A stretch of 64,000 nt of DNA from an uncultured Oscillospiraceae bacterium (GTDB lineage: Bacteria > Bacillota > Clostridia > Oscillospirales > Oscillospiraceae): contig CAKTOW010000008.1 in NCBI GenBank assembly GCA_934590325.1, positions 1 through 64,000 of the forward strand, given 5' to 3'. The position numbers were made by a program, and so were the translations under genes. Every line of letters begins with the position of its first letter. Position 1 is the stretch's first letter. Below are positions 27,282 through 34,794 of this stretch, one piece after another. The notes beneath the pieces were generated by a model. It ran no database searches, had not been told where the DNA came from, and saw only the letters and a program-made list of their open reading frames with translations.

Positions 27282-27998
27282 TTACAATTGCGCCATGACC
27301 TGGCCGATAGGGGCATCCACGGTGACGGCGGCACCCAGACCGCTGCCCGCACCGCCCTTATTGATGACGGCCAGCTTATTGCCCCGGTAATACTGCACCA
27401 GCCCGGCGGCGGGATAGACCACCAGCGACGTGCCGCCGATGATCAGCATATCCGCCTGACGGATGTAGTGGATGGCGCGGGCCATTACGTCCTCGTCCAG
27501 GGATTCCTCGTACAGCACCACATCGGGCTTGATGACGCCGCCGCAGTCACAGCGGGGCACGCCGGTGCTGCCGGCGATGCACTCCACGCCGTAGAATTTC
27601 CCACAGCGGGTGCAGTGGTTCCGCAGCACGCTGCCGTGGAGCTCCAGCACCTCGCGGCTGCCGGCCTTCTGATGCAGACCGTCGATGTTCTGGGTGATGA
27701 CGGCCTTCAGCTTGCCCTGCTGCTCCCACTGGGCCAGCTTGCGGTGGGCGGCGTTGGGCCGGGCGTCCAGCGCCAGCATCTTCGCACGATAGAAGTCGTA
27801 AAACTCCTCCGTGTGGCGCTCATAAAAGGTATGGCTGAGCATGGTCTCCGGCGGGTATTTGAACTTCTGATGGTACAGGCCGTCCACGCTGCGGAAGTCG
27901 GGGATGCCCGACTCGGTGGACACGCCGGCGCCGCCGAAAAACACGATGTTGTCGGAGTTGTCGGTGAGTTCCTTCAGCCTGCGGATGTTCTCGTCCAT
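27282..27998 (-). CDS. Sir2-family NAD-dependent protein deacylase
   Basis: A 238-aa class U-like sirtuin removing acyl groups from lysines at the expense of NAD. The NAD motif GGAGVSTESGIPDFR (about residues 22-36) and the catalytic TQNIDGLHQKAG with HGS are intact. A four-Cys zinc site (CTRCGKFY and CDCGG) and the Rossmann GGTSLVVYPAAGLV also look complete. GGAGGG sits 6 bases upstream of the ATG. The C-terminus ends in APIGQVMAQL, typical of bacterial CobB. It stands divergently 37 bases from the ArsC-like gene. Confidence 0.95.
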   Translation of the reverse strand: MDENIRRLKELTDNSDNIVFFGGAGVSTESGIPDFRSVDGLYHQKFKYPPETMLSHTFYERHTEEFYDFYRAKMLALDARPNAAHRKLAQWEQQGKLKAVITQNIDGLHQKAGSREVLELHGSVLRNHCTRCGKFYGVECIAGSTGVPRCDCGGVIKPDVVLYEESLDEDVMARAIHYIRQADMLIIGGTSLVVYPAAGLVQYYRGNKLAVINKGGAGSGLGAAVTVDAPIGQVMAQL

Positions 27999-28035
27999 GG
28001 TAAACCCTCCATTCTCATTTATAAAGGAGTCGTCT

Positions 28036-28374
28036 ATGAATATTCAGATCTTCGGTATGTCCAAGTCCTTCGACACCAAGAAGGCGGAGCGCTGGTTCAA
28101 GGAGCGGCGCATCAAGTACCAGTATATCGACCTGGTGAGCAAGGGCGTGTCGCCGGGGGAGTACCGCTCCATCAAGGCGGCGGTGGGCGGCTATGATGCG
28201 CTGGTGAATAAGTCCTGCCGGGCGTATGAGGAGCTGTTCATGGCCTACATCACGCCCCAGGCGGCGGAGGAAAAGCTGCTGGAGTACCCGGAGCTTTTCA
28301 ACGCGCCCATCGTCCGCAACGGGAAGCAGGCCACCGTGGGCTACCACCCGGAGGTCTGGCAGACCTGGGAATAA
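28036..28374 (+). CDS. ArsC/Spx-fold protein lacking the catalytic cysteine
   Basis: A 112-aa thioredoxin-like protein of the ArsC/YffB/Spx family. In relatives the N-terminus reads IxGTKKCxDTKKAER; here it is IFGMSKSFDTKKAERWFKER, so position 11 holds Ser instead of the active-site Cys. No CxxC is present either. The rest is typical (YQYIDL, LVNKSCRAYEEL with one Cys, PIVRNGKQATVGY). It is therefore unlikely to be an arsenate reductase. A Spx-like RNA polymerase contact or a redox-insensitive adaptor role is possible. AAGGAG precedes the ATG at 28036. Confidence 0.85.
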   Translation: MNIQIFGMSKSFDTKKAERWFKERRIKYQYIDLVSKGVSPGEYRSIKAAVGGYDALVNKSCRAYEELFMAYITPQAAEEKLLEYPELFNAPIVRNGKQATVGYHPEVWQTWE

Positions 28375-28387
28375 TAAGCACCTGCAT

Positions 28388-28422
28388 CCGTCCGTGCGCC
28401 CTTGCGCGCGGGCGGTTTTTTT
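28388..28422 (+). terminator. terminator of the ArsC-like gene
   Basis: CCGTCCGTGCGC-CCTT-GCGCGCGGGCGG followed by T7. Confidence 0.8.
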
Positions 28423-29590
28423 ACTCCGTGAAGCTGTGCTCCACCGTGACCACGGCGTAGTAATTGCCGTCCATGGCGCGGACCAGGGCGCGTATCTCCT
28501 GCGCCGCCTGCGCCGGGGTCTTGCCGCTGGAGAAGGGCAGCACCGCGTCGAATATCAGGTTGTCGTGGGTGGTACCACGCACCACCCGGAAGTCGTGGAT
28601 GGTCAGGGCGGGGTCCACCTGCTTCACCAGCTCCGCCACCTGCGCGCGCAGGGCGTTCACGCGGTCATCGTCGGTGACGATGGGGTCCATGTGGATGACG
28701 GCGTGGCAGTGGAGCCGCTCCATCAGCTCCTTCTCCACGTTGTCGATGACATCGTGCATGGCCATGATGTCCCCGTGGGCGGGCACCTCCGCGTGGAGGG
28801 AGATCATCATGCGGCCGGGTCCGTAGTCGTGTACCACCAGGTCGTGGACGCCCTGCACCGTGTCGTTGGCGAGGGTGATGTCCCGTATCTCCTGCACCAG
28901 CTCCGGGTCGGGTGCCTGCCCCAGCAGGGGGGAGAGTGTTTCCTTGGCGGCCTTGTAGGCGGAAAACAGGATGAACAGAGCCACCACCAGGCCCACGTAG
29001 CCGTCCACGGCCAGCCCCGTCCACTTGCCCACCAGCATGGCCAGCAGCACGGCGGAGGTGGCGATGGTGTCAGACAGGCTGTCCGTGGCGGTGGCCTCCA
29101 TGGAGACAGACTTTATTTTCCGCCCGACGGCGCGGTTGTACAGCCACATATACAGCTTCACGCACACCGACGCGGCCATGATGGCCGCCGCCAGCGCCGA
29201 GAAGGCGACGGGCTCCGGGTGGAGTATCTTATCGAAGGAGGACTTGGCCAACTCCACGCCCATCAGCAGAATGAGCCCCGCCACCAGCAGGCCGGATATG
29301 TACTCGATGCGGCCGTGGCCGAAGGGGTGGTCGGTATCGGGCTTCTTGCCTGCCAGGCGGAAGCCCAGCAGCGTCACCGCCGAGGAACCGGCATCCGACA
29401 GGTTGTTGAAGGCATCCGCCGTCACGGCGATGGAGCCGGACAGCCGCCCAGCGAAGAGCTTGCCCGCGAACAGCAGGATGTTCAGCGCGATGCCCACCGC
29501 GCCGCACAGGGTGCCGTAGGCACGGCGGACGGCGGGGGAGGTCACATTGTCGCGGTCAGGAATGAGCCACCGGCTCAGCAGTCGTATCAT
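28421..29590 (-). CDS. cation diffusion facilitator (CDF) metal efflux transporter
   Basis: A 389-aa six-TM proton/metal antiporter exporting Zn, Fe or Mn. The TM2 metal site ITADAFNNLSDAGSS and the TM5 site SMEATATDSLSDTIATS (HD/DD type) are visible. A HPFGHGRIEYISGL loop is the family signature. The C-terminal cytoplasmic domain has GVHDLVVHDYGPGR and a VIHMDPIV strand. It is longer than FieF by about 90 residues because of a second C-terminal ferredoxin-like extension (RVVRGTTHDNLIFDAVLP). It overlaps the upstream NhaC gene by 35 bases, so the two are cotranslated. Metal specificity cannot be set from sequence alone. Confidence 0.9.
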   Translation of the reverse strand: MIRLLSRWLIPDRDNVTSPAVRRAYGTLCGAVGIALNILLFAGKLFAGRLSGSIAVTADAFNNLSDAGSSAVTLLGFRLAGKKPDTDHPFGHGRIEYISGLLVAGLILLMGVELAKSSFDKILHPEPVAFSALAAAIMAASVCVKLYMWLYNRAVGRKIKSVSMEATATDSLSDTIATSAVLLAMLVGKWTGLAVDGYVGLVVALFILFSAYKAAKETLSPLLGQAPDPELVQEIRDITLANDTVQGVHDLVVHDYGPGRMMISLHAEVPAHGDIMAMHDVIDNVEKELMERLHCHAVIHMDPIVTDDDRVNALRAQVAELVKQVDPALTIHDFRVVRGTTHDNLIFDAVLPFSSGKTPAQAAQEIRALVRAMDGNYYAVVTVEHSFTE

Positions 29591-30914
29591 CGGGGACAGC
29601 TCCTTTCGGCGGGAATACCCGGCGTTTTGTCAGGAAATAGCACAGGGGGATGACGTAGAGCAGTATCTCGTAGGGGATGGTGGACATATCCGTGCCCAGC
29701 ATGGTCAGTGGGATGGACACGGAGATATTCCAGGGGATGAGTGGGGACATGACGATGCCGGAATTCTCGATGTCGATGGCCAGCTCGCCGCTGCCGCCGC
29801 CCTGGCGACGGTAGACGTCCTCCAGCAGCTGGGTGCTGACCACGGCGCCGGTGGACTGGTTGCAGAACACCATGCCCGACAGGAAGCACACCGCCGTGCA
29901 GGCGGGGAACAGTCCTGCCCTCCGGGCCGCGCGCTGCGCCAGATGGCGCACGCCGTCCAGCGCGCCGATGCCGCCCAGCAGCCCGGCGTACAGCCCGGCA
30001 CTGACCGCCAGCACCGTGGCGGTGACCATGGACACCACACCGCCGCCCATGAGAACGTCGTGCAGGGCGCCGGGAGCGGGCTCATAGCCCAGCAGCGCGT
30101 CCCGCAGGGTGGTCAGAATATCGCCACCCTGTACGAACACCGTCACCGCCAGCGCCGCCGCGGCGCTGATGGCCATGGTGGGGCGGATGGGTACCCTGCA
30201 CAGGGGGAGTATCAGTATCAGCAGCGCCGGTATGGCCGTCCACCAGTTCAGGCGGAAGGCCGCGGCCAGCTCCGCCAGCACGCCGCCCTCCACCGCCGAC
30301 AGGGGGTGGGTGACGGACAGGGCGGCATAGGCCGCCAGACTGACCAGATAGGGCAGCCAGCCGGTGCGGTGCATCAGGCGCAGGTTGTCGTAGAGCTTCG
30401 TGCCGGTGGCGGCGGCCACCAGCGCGGCGCTGGAGGATGCCGGGGAGCACCGGTCGCCGAAGTAGGCTCCTGCGACGATGGTGCCGGCCGTCAGGGCGGC
30501 GTCCACGCCGCCGGAGCGGGCCAGCGCCATGAGAATGACGCCCACGGTGCCGATGACGCCGAAGGACGTGCCCAGTGCGTAGGAGATAAAGCTGGTCAGC
30601 AGGAACGTCACCAGCAGGAACAGCTGCGGCGTGATGAGCTGCAGCCCGTGGTAGATGAAAAAGGCGATGGTGCCGGCGCTGCGCCACAGGGCGGTGATGG
30701 CGCCTATCAGCAGATAGATGCCGATGACGCTGCACATCTTGTGCCCCTGCTCCCACGCAGCGGCGGCCATGGTCTTAAGGGAGAAGCCCCGCCGCAGGCC
30801 CAGCAGGCCGAAGGCCAGTATGCCCGTCCACACGGCGGCGATCAGCGTCCAGCCCTCCGCCAGACACAGCGCCACCGACGCCAGAAACAGCAGAAAACAG
30901 ATCGGTGCGCCCAT
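29556..30914 (-). CDS. NhaC-family Na+/H+ antiporter-like transporter
   Basis: A 452-aa, roughly 11-TM membrane protein. Family features are YALGTSFGVIGTVGVILM, a GAYFGDRCSPASSSAALVA segment (the conserved GDxxSP site) and FCNQSTGAVVSTQLL. AIDIENSGIVMSPLIPWNIS resembles the NhaC/malate-lactate antiporter C-terminal signature. It exchanges a cation or small acid for Na+/H+; the substrate is uncertain. It is the middle gene of a zinc-ribbon/NhaC/CDF unit, 4 bases after the zinc-ribbon stop. Confidence 0.85.
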   Translation of the reverse strand: MGAPICFLLFLASVALCLAEGWTLIAAVWTGILAFGLLGLRRGFSLKTMAAAAWEQGHKMCSVIGIYLLIGAITALWRSAGTIAFFIYHGLQLITPQLFLLVTFLLTSFISYALGTSFGVIGTVGVILMALARSGGVDAALTAGTIVAGAYFGDRCSPASSSAALVAAATGTKLYDNLRLMHRTGWLPYLVSLAAYAALSVTHPLSAVEGGVLAELAAAFRLNWWTAIPALLILILPLCRVPIRPTMAISAAAALAVTVFVQGGDILTTLRDALLGYEPAPGALHDVLMGGGVVSMVTATVLAVSAGLYAGLLGGIGALDGVRHLAQRAARRAGLFPACTAVCFLSGMVFCNQSTGAVVSTQLLEDVYRRQGGGSGELAIDIENSGIVMSPLIPWNISVSIPLTMLGTDMSTIPYEILLYVIPLCYFLTKRRVFPPKGAVPDDTTAEPVAHS

Positions 30915-30918
30915 GGTG

Positions 30919-31512
30919 TCACTTCCCCGGGATGGTCAGCGTCATGCGGCAGCACAGGTCGTCCAGGTCACTGTCCGTGGCGGCGGGCAGCCGCAGGCGG
31001 CCGCCGCACTTGCCGCAGACGATGTCCACGGCGCCCCGGCGCACCTGGATGGCGTACTCCCTGCTGCCGCAGGCGCAGGAGATGCCGCCGCGCCCGGCGA
31101 TGTCCTTCAGTTCGGACAGCACCTCGTACATGATGACATTGTCGGTGAAGGCCTCGTCGGGGCTGGCCTTTTCCTTGGCCACCCGAAGCGCCAGACTCTC
31201 CATGGCGCGGCGTACCTGGCCCTCCTCACCGATGTAGCAGCACAGCTCCTGCTTTTCCGGACAGCTGAGACCGATGCCCCGGCCGCGGAGCACAGCGTCG
31301 GCGCTGCACTCCGCCTGGTGGTGGCCGCCGCACACGCCGCAGGGCACCTGCAGCCGGAAGCGTAGACCGTCGGTCTCGGCGGTCAGGGCCTCCTTGCCGC
31401 ACTCACACTCCATCCGCGCCGCGGCGGCGTTCAGGGCGAACACGCTGCGGCTGTGCAGCACCGCCTTGCCGCAGGCGGGGCAGATATATCCAAAGCTGCG
31501 CATCTCTTCCAT
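30919..31512 (-). CDS. multi-CxxC zinc-ribbon protein of unknown function
   Basis: A 197-aa soluble protein with at least five Cys clusters. They are CPACGK (residues 11-16), CECGK (around 37), CGVCGGHH with a later C (about 57-68), CACGS (about 148) and CGKCGG (about 166). The N- and C-terminal halves each look like a zinc ribbon, with a helical linker between (EEGQVRRAMESLALRVAKEK). I do not recognise the family. It starts at ATG 31512 behind AAGGAG and is the first gene of the NhaC-CDF unit, so it may sense metal or pH stress; this is speculation. Confidence 0.65.
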   Translation of the reverse strand: MEEMRSFGYICPACGKAVLHSRSVFALNAAAARMECECGKEALTAETDGLRFRLQVPCGVCGGHHQAECSADAVLRGRGIGLSCPEKQELCCYIGEEGQVRRAMESLALRVAKEKASPDEAFTDNVIMYEVLSELKDIAGRGGISCACGSREYAIQVRRGAVDIVCGKCGGRLRLPAATDSDLDDLCCRMTLTIPGK

Positions 31513-31545
31513 GGTACAGACTCCTTTGTATAAGTAGGTCCCTAC

Positions 31546-31606
31546 ATTATATACTGTTTCCGCCGGGTTTTCCAGTATTGCGCAAAAAAGAGTTTTCCTA
31601 TATAAT
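31546..31606. promoter_or_regulatory. divergent promoters for azlCD and the zinc-ribbon operon
   Basis: Rightward: -35 TTGCGC (31578-31583), 17 bp, -10 TATAAT (31601-31606). Leftward: -10 TATAAT on the minus strand (31551-31546) with a weak TGGAAA -35 (31574-31569). The two promoters are face-away with only a few bases between their -35 boxes. Confidence 0.6.
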
Positions 31607-31641
31607 GCAGCTACTACTATCGGCAGACAGGATGTGGCGCT

Positions 31642-32334
31642 ATGCAGAAAAAGAGCTTTGCCGCGGCGGTAAAGGCGGCGTTCCCCTACACCATACCCGT
31701 CATGACGGGCTATCTGGCGGTAGGTCTGGCCTACGGCGTGCTGATGGCCTCCAAGGGCTACAGCTTCCTGTGGGCGGGCTTCGTCAGCGCCTTTGCCTTC
31801 TGCGGCAGTATGCAGTATGTGGCCATCACCCTGCTGACCACGGCCTTCGACCCCCTGCAGGCCTTCATCCTCAGCCTGATGGTCAACGCGCGGCACCTGT
31901 TCTACTCCCTGGCGCTGCTGCCCAAGTACCGCGGGCTGGGCAGGCTGCGGTATTTCCTTATCTACACCCTCAGCGACGAGAATTTCTCCCTCAGCTCCTC
32001 GGTGGAGCCGCCGGAGGGCGTGGACCCCACGCAGTTCTACTTTGCCATGAGCTTCCTCACCTGGGCATACTGGGTGGTGTTCTCCATGCTGGGCGGCCTG
32101 GCCGGCAGCCTTATCACCTTCGACATCACCGGCATCGACTTCGCCCTGACGGCGCTGTTCGTGGTGCTGTTCATCGAGCAGGTCATCCCCCGGGAGAACC
32201 GCGCGCCCGGCGCCATCGGCCTGGTGTGCTCCGTGGCGGGTCTGGCGGTGTTCGGCGCGGATAACATGGTCATCCCGGCCATGGTGCTGACGCTGGCCGT
32301 GCTGCTGCTGGGAAGGAGGAAGCTATGCGCCTGA
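31642..32334 (+). CDS. azlC: AzlC-family branched-chain amino acid exporter subunit
   Basis: A 230-aa protein with 6-7 TM helices, the large subunit of AzlCD/YgaZH exporters. Segments GYLAVGLAYGVLMASKGYSF, FCGSMQYVAITLL and a NARHLFYSLALLPKY motif (conserved NxRH) are diagnostic. ENFSLSSS matches the conserved DE-xS loop. A weak GGATG-like ribosome site precedes the ATG. It overlaps azlD by 10 bases. Confidence 0.92.
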   Translation: MQKKSFAAAVKAAFPYTIPVMTGYLAVGLAYGVLMASKGYSFLWAGFVSAFAFCGSMQYVAITLLTTAFDPLQAFILSLMVNARHLFYSLALLPKYRGLGRLRYFLIYTLSDENFSLSSSVEPPEGVDPTQFYFAMSFLTWAYWVVFSMLGGLAGSLITFDITGIDFALTALFVVLFIEQVIPRENRAPGAIGLVCSVAGLAVFGADNMVIPAMVLTLAVLLLGRRKLCA

Positions 32335-32657
32335 ATACGATCGAATCGCTGGTGATCATCAGCATGGTGGCCCTGGCCACGCAGATCACCCGCTGGACGC
32401 CGTTCCTGCTGTTCTCCGGCGGCCGTAAGCTGCCCAAGGTGGTGGAGGACCTGGGCAAGCTGCTGCCCCCGGCCATGATGGGCCTGTTGGTGGTGTACAG
32501 CCTGCGCAGCACCGACCTCCTCGGCGGCAGCCATGGCATACCGGAGGCCGTCGCCGTGGCCGTCACGGCGGGGCTGCACCTGTGGCGGCGGAACACGCTG
32601 CTGTCCATACTGGCGGGCACCGCATGCTACATGCTGCTGGTACAGCTGGTGTTTTGA
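32325..32657 (+). CDS. azlD: AzlD-family small exporter subunit
   Basis: A 110-aa protein with about four TM helices, the partner of AzlC. TQITRWTPFLLFSG (conserved T-R-xPF) and MMGLLVVYSLR are typical. GGAAGGAGG within azlC provides the ribosome site. Together they export branched-chain amino acids such as valine or leucine and their analogues. Confidence 0.9.
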   Translation: MRLNTIESLVIISMVALATQITRWTPFLLFSGGRKLPKVVEDLGKLLPPAMMGLLVVYSLRSTDLLGGSHGIPEAVAVAVTAGLHLWRRNTLLSILAGTACYMLLVQLVF

Positions 32658-33034
32658 ACCGGGTACGACGAAAGAGCCGCGAAAGGCCGCCTGACACAGG
32701 AAAACACACGGTTTTGCCCGTGTCTATCCGGCTGAAATCGTCCGAAAAAAGCGCCCACATGCGTCAGCATGCGGGCGTTTTTGCAGCCAATTTCAGCTCG
32801 AATTTACTTTGGCAAAACTGCTTCGCACCGAAAAAGAGCGCGTTTTGTGCAGAGCCGAGGCGCACCGCCGCAGGCATACTGGATGTCTGTTAAGGCGGCG
32901 CAACGACGGGGCTGCGCGAAACGCGCCTTTTGCGGCGTATGTTTTCTTGTGCCAGGCGGCCTAAAGCGGCTCTTTCATATTTTTCCTGCAAAACGCGCAC
33001 ACTACGGCAAATGCTATTTTGCGAGGTGTGCATC
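32658..33034. other. intergenic region between azlD and spoVAD
   Basis: It contains two hairpins: ACACGG-TTTTGC-CCGTGT (32706-32723) and the terminator listed separately. The rest, from 32783 to 33034, has no gene. A G-run hairpin near 32897-32938 (GGCGC...GCGCC) and GAGGTG before the spoVAD ATG are the only features seen. A sigma-G type promoter would be expected for spoVAD but was not confidently located. Confidence 0.5.
32745..32782 (+). terminator. azlCD terminator
   Basis: CGCCCACATGC-GTCA-GCATGCGGGCG flanked by A6 and T5. Confidence 0.85.
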
Positions 33035-34057
33035 ATGGATGTGAAACGTTTGAGCCGCCAGACCTGCCGCTTTCTGCGGCCGCCGGGCGTCATCAGCTGC
33101 GCCGCTGTGGCGGGAAAGCTGGAGGGCGAGGGCCCTCTGGGCAGCCGGTTCGACGCCGTGGCGTCGGACTCCTTCTGCGGGCGCAAGACCTGGGAGCAGG
33201 GGGAGGCACAGATGCAGGCGGACGCCCTGCGTCTGGCGCTGCAGAAGGGCGGATTGACGGCGGAGGACGTGGACTGCGTGTTCGCCGGCGACCTGCTGAA
33301 TCAGAACATCGGCGCCACCTTCGGCCTGCGGGATTTCAACATCCCCTTCTACGGGGTGTACGGCGCCTGCTCCACCATGGGGGAATCCCTGTCCCTGGCG
33401 GCCATGGCCGTGGCGGGGGGCTGCGCTTCCATCGCCGCGGCGCAGACGTCCTCCCATTTCTGCACCGCCGAGCGGCAGTACCGCATGCCCCTGCCCTACG
33501 GCAGCCAGCGCAGCCCCACCGCCCAGTGGACGGCCACGGCGGCGGGCTGCTGCATCCTGGGCAGCCAGTCGGAGGGGCCCTATATCACCCACGCCACCCG
33601 GGGGAAGATCGTGGACATGGGCGTGACGGACATGACCAACATGGGTGCGGCCATGGCCCCCGCGGCCTTCGACACCCTGCGGACGGTGTTCCGGGACACC
33701 GGCACCGCGCCGGGGGACTATGACCTGATCGTCACCGGCGATCTGGGCGACGTGGGCAGCCGCATCGTCACGGAGATGTTCCGCCGGGAGGGCGTGACCC
33801 TGGACAACTACACCGACTGCGGGCTGCTGCTGTACGACCGGGAGAAGCAGGATATGCACGCCGGCGGCAGCGGGTGCGGCTGCTCGGCGGCGGTGCTCAA
33901 CGGCATGATACTGGAGGAGATGCGCCGGGGGCGGTGGCAGCGGGTGCTGTTCGCCCCCACCGGGGCGCTGCTGAGCCCCACCAGCTCCTTCCAGGGGGAG
34001 AGCATACCGGGGATATGCCACGCGGTGGTGTTCTCCCGGACAAAGGAGGACGTGTGA
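33035..34057 (+). CDS. spoVAD: stage V sporulation protein AD
   Basis: A 340-aa thiolase-fold protein of the SpoVA channel that moves dipicolinic acid into the forespore and out at germination. It opens with a GVISCAAVAGKLEGEGPLG segment. FAGDLLNQNIGATFGLR and YGVYGACSTMGESL (conserved Cys pocket) are diagnostic, as are SHFCTAERQYRMPLPYGSQR and the AAGCCILG strand. ATG at 33035 follows GAGGTG. It overlaps spoVAEB by 1 base. The usual upstream partner spoVAC is not here. Confidence 0.94.
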   Translation: MDVKRLSRQTCRFLRPPGVISCAAVAGKLEGEGPLGSRFDAVASDSFCGRKTWEQGEAQMQADALRLALQKGGLTAEDVDCVFAGDLLNQNIGATFGLRDFNIPFYGVYGACSTMGESLSLAAMAVAGGCASIAAAQTSSHFCTAERQYRMPLPYGSQRSPTAQWTATAAGCCILGSQSEGPYITHATRGKIVDMGVTDMTNMGAAMAPAAFDTLRTVFRDTGTAPGDYDLIVTGDLGDVGSRIVTEMFRREGVTLDNYTDCGLLLYDREKQDMHAGGSGCGCSAAVLNGMILEEMRRGRWQRVLFAPTGALLSPTSSFQGESIPGICHAVVFSRTKEDV

Positions 34058-34413
34058 TGGAATACGTGAACGCATTTCTCTGCGGCGGGCTGCTGTGCGC
34101 CGTGGGGCAGATCATCCTGGACAAGACCAGCCTGACCCCAGCACGGATACTGACGGGCTACGTAGTGGCGGGCGTGCTGCTGCAGGCGGTGGGCGTGTAC
34201 CAGTATGTGGCGGACTGGGGCGGCGCGGGCGCCACCGTGCCCCTGACGGGCTTCGGCTGCTCCCTGGCGAAGGGCGTGGCGAAGGGCGTGGCAGAGGACG
34301 GCCTGCTGGGCGTCCTTACCGGCGGGCTGACGGCCACCTCCGGCGGCATCGCCGCGGCGGTGGTGTTCTCCCTGCTGGCGGCGTTGCTGGTACGGCCGAA
34401 AGAAAAACGTTGA
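34057..34413 (+). CDS. spoVAEB: stage V sporulation protein AE (SpoVAEB)
   Basis: A 118-aa, four-TM subunit of the SpoVA dipicolinate channel. It opens with EYVNAFLCGGLLCAVGQIIL and DKTSLTPARILTGYVVAGV. A PLTGFGCSLAKGVAKGVAEDG loop (conserved FG-x-LxxG) and a GGLTATSGGIAAAVVF helix follow. Translation is coupled to spoVAD (stop TGA and start ATG share an A). The copper-locus promoter begins inside its stop codon. Confidence 0.93.
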   Translation: MEYVNAFLCGGLLCAVGQIILDKTSLTPARILTGYVVAGVLLQAVGVYQYVADWGGAGATVPLTGFGCSLAKGVAKGVAEDGLLGVLTGGLTATSGGIAAAVVFSLLAALLVRPKEKR

Positions 34414-34470
34414 CAAATACCCCTTGGGGGTATATAATGCGGTCATCAAATAAATACCCCCAGGAGGTAT
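34410..34470 (+). promoter_or_regulatory. csoR-copA promoter with two CsoR-type operators
   Basis: Consensus -35 TTGACA (34410-34415), 17-bp spacer, consensus -10 TATAAT (34433-34438). The spacer is almost entirely the palindrome ATACCCCTTGGGGGTAT (34417-34433). A second near-palindrome, ATACCCCCAGGAGGTAT (34454-34470), covers the ribosome site of csoR. Both match the TACCCC-N-GGGGTA operator type of CsoR. Confidence 0.9.
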
Positions 34471-34476
34471 ACTGAC

Positions 34477-34782
34477 GTGGAGAATACTTGCTGCTGCTGC
34501 CAGGGAAAGACCAAGCACCGCACGCCTGAGGAACAGAAAAAGCTTCTGAACCGCCTGTGCCGTATCGAGGGACAGGTGCGCGGGCTGCAGGAGATGCTGC
34601 AGAAGGACGCCTACTGTCCCGATATTCTGATACAGGTGTCCGCCGTGGGCGCCGCGCTGAACAGCTTCAGCAAGGAGCTGCTGGCCACCCATATCCGTAC
34701 CTGCGTGGCGGACGGTATCCGACAGGGGGACGACGAGGTCATCGACGAGCTGGTGACCACGCTGCAAAAGCTGATGAAATAA
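34477..34782 (+). CDS. csoR: CsoR-family copper-sensing repressor
   Basis: A 101-aa all-helical repressor (DUF156/CsoR). The Cu(I) ligand set is Cys in LCRIEGQVRGLQ...DAYCPDIL, then His and Cys in a THIRTC stretch (C-H-C pattern W-x-Y-z). A Cys-rich N-terminus (CCCC at 5-8) is unusual. Start is GTG at 34477 behind AGGAGG. Apo-CsoR would bind the two operators and copper would release it. It is 12 bases upstream of copA in the same operon. Confidence 0.93.
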   Translation: MENTCCCCQGKTKHRTPEEQKKLLNRLCRIEGQVRGLQEMLQKDAYCPDILIQVSAVGAALNSFSKELLATHIRTCVADGIRQGDDEVIDELVTTLQKLMK

Positions 34783-34794
34783 GGAGATGACAGT

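Noticed and set aside
27093..28196. A 367-codon open frame running through the tRNA-Leu and antisense to the sirtuin
   Set aside because: It crosses a tRNA gene and opposes a conserved enzyme.
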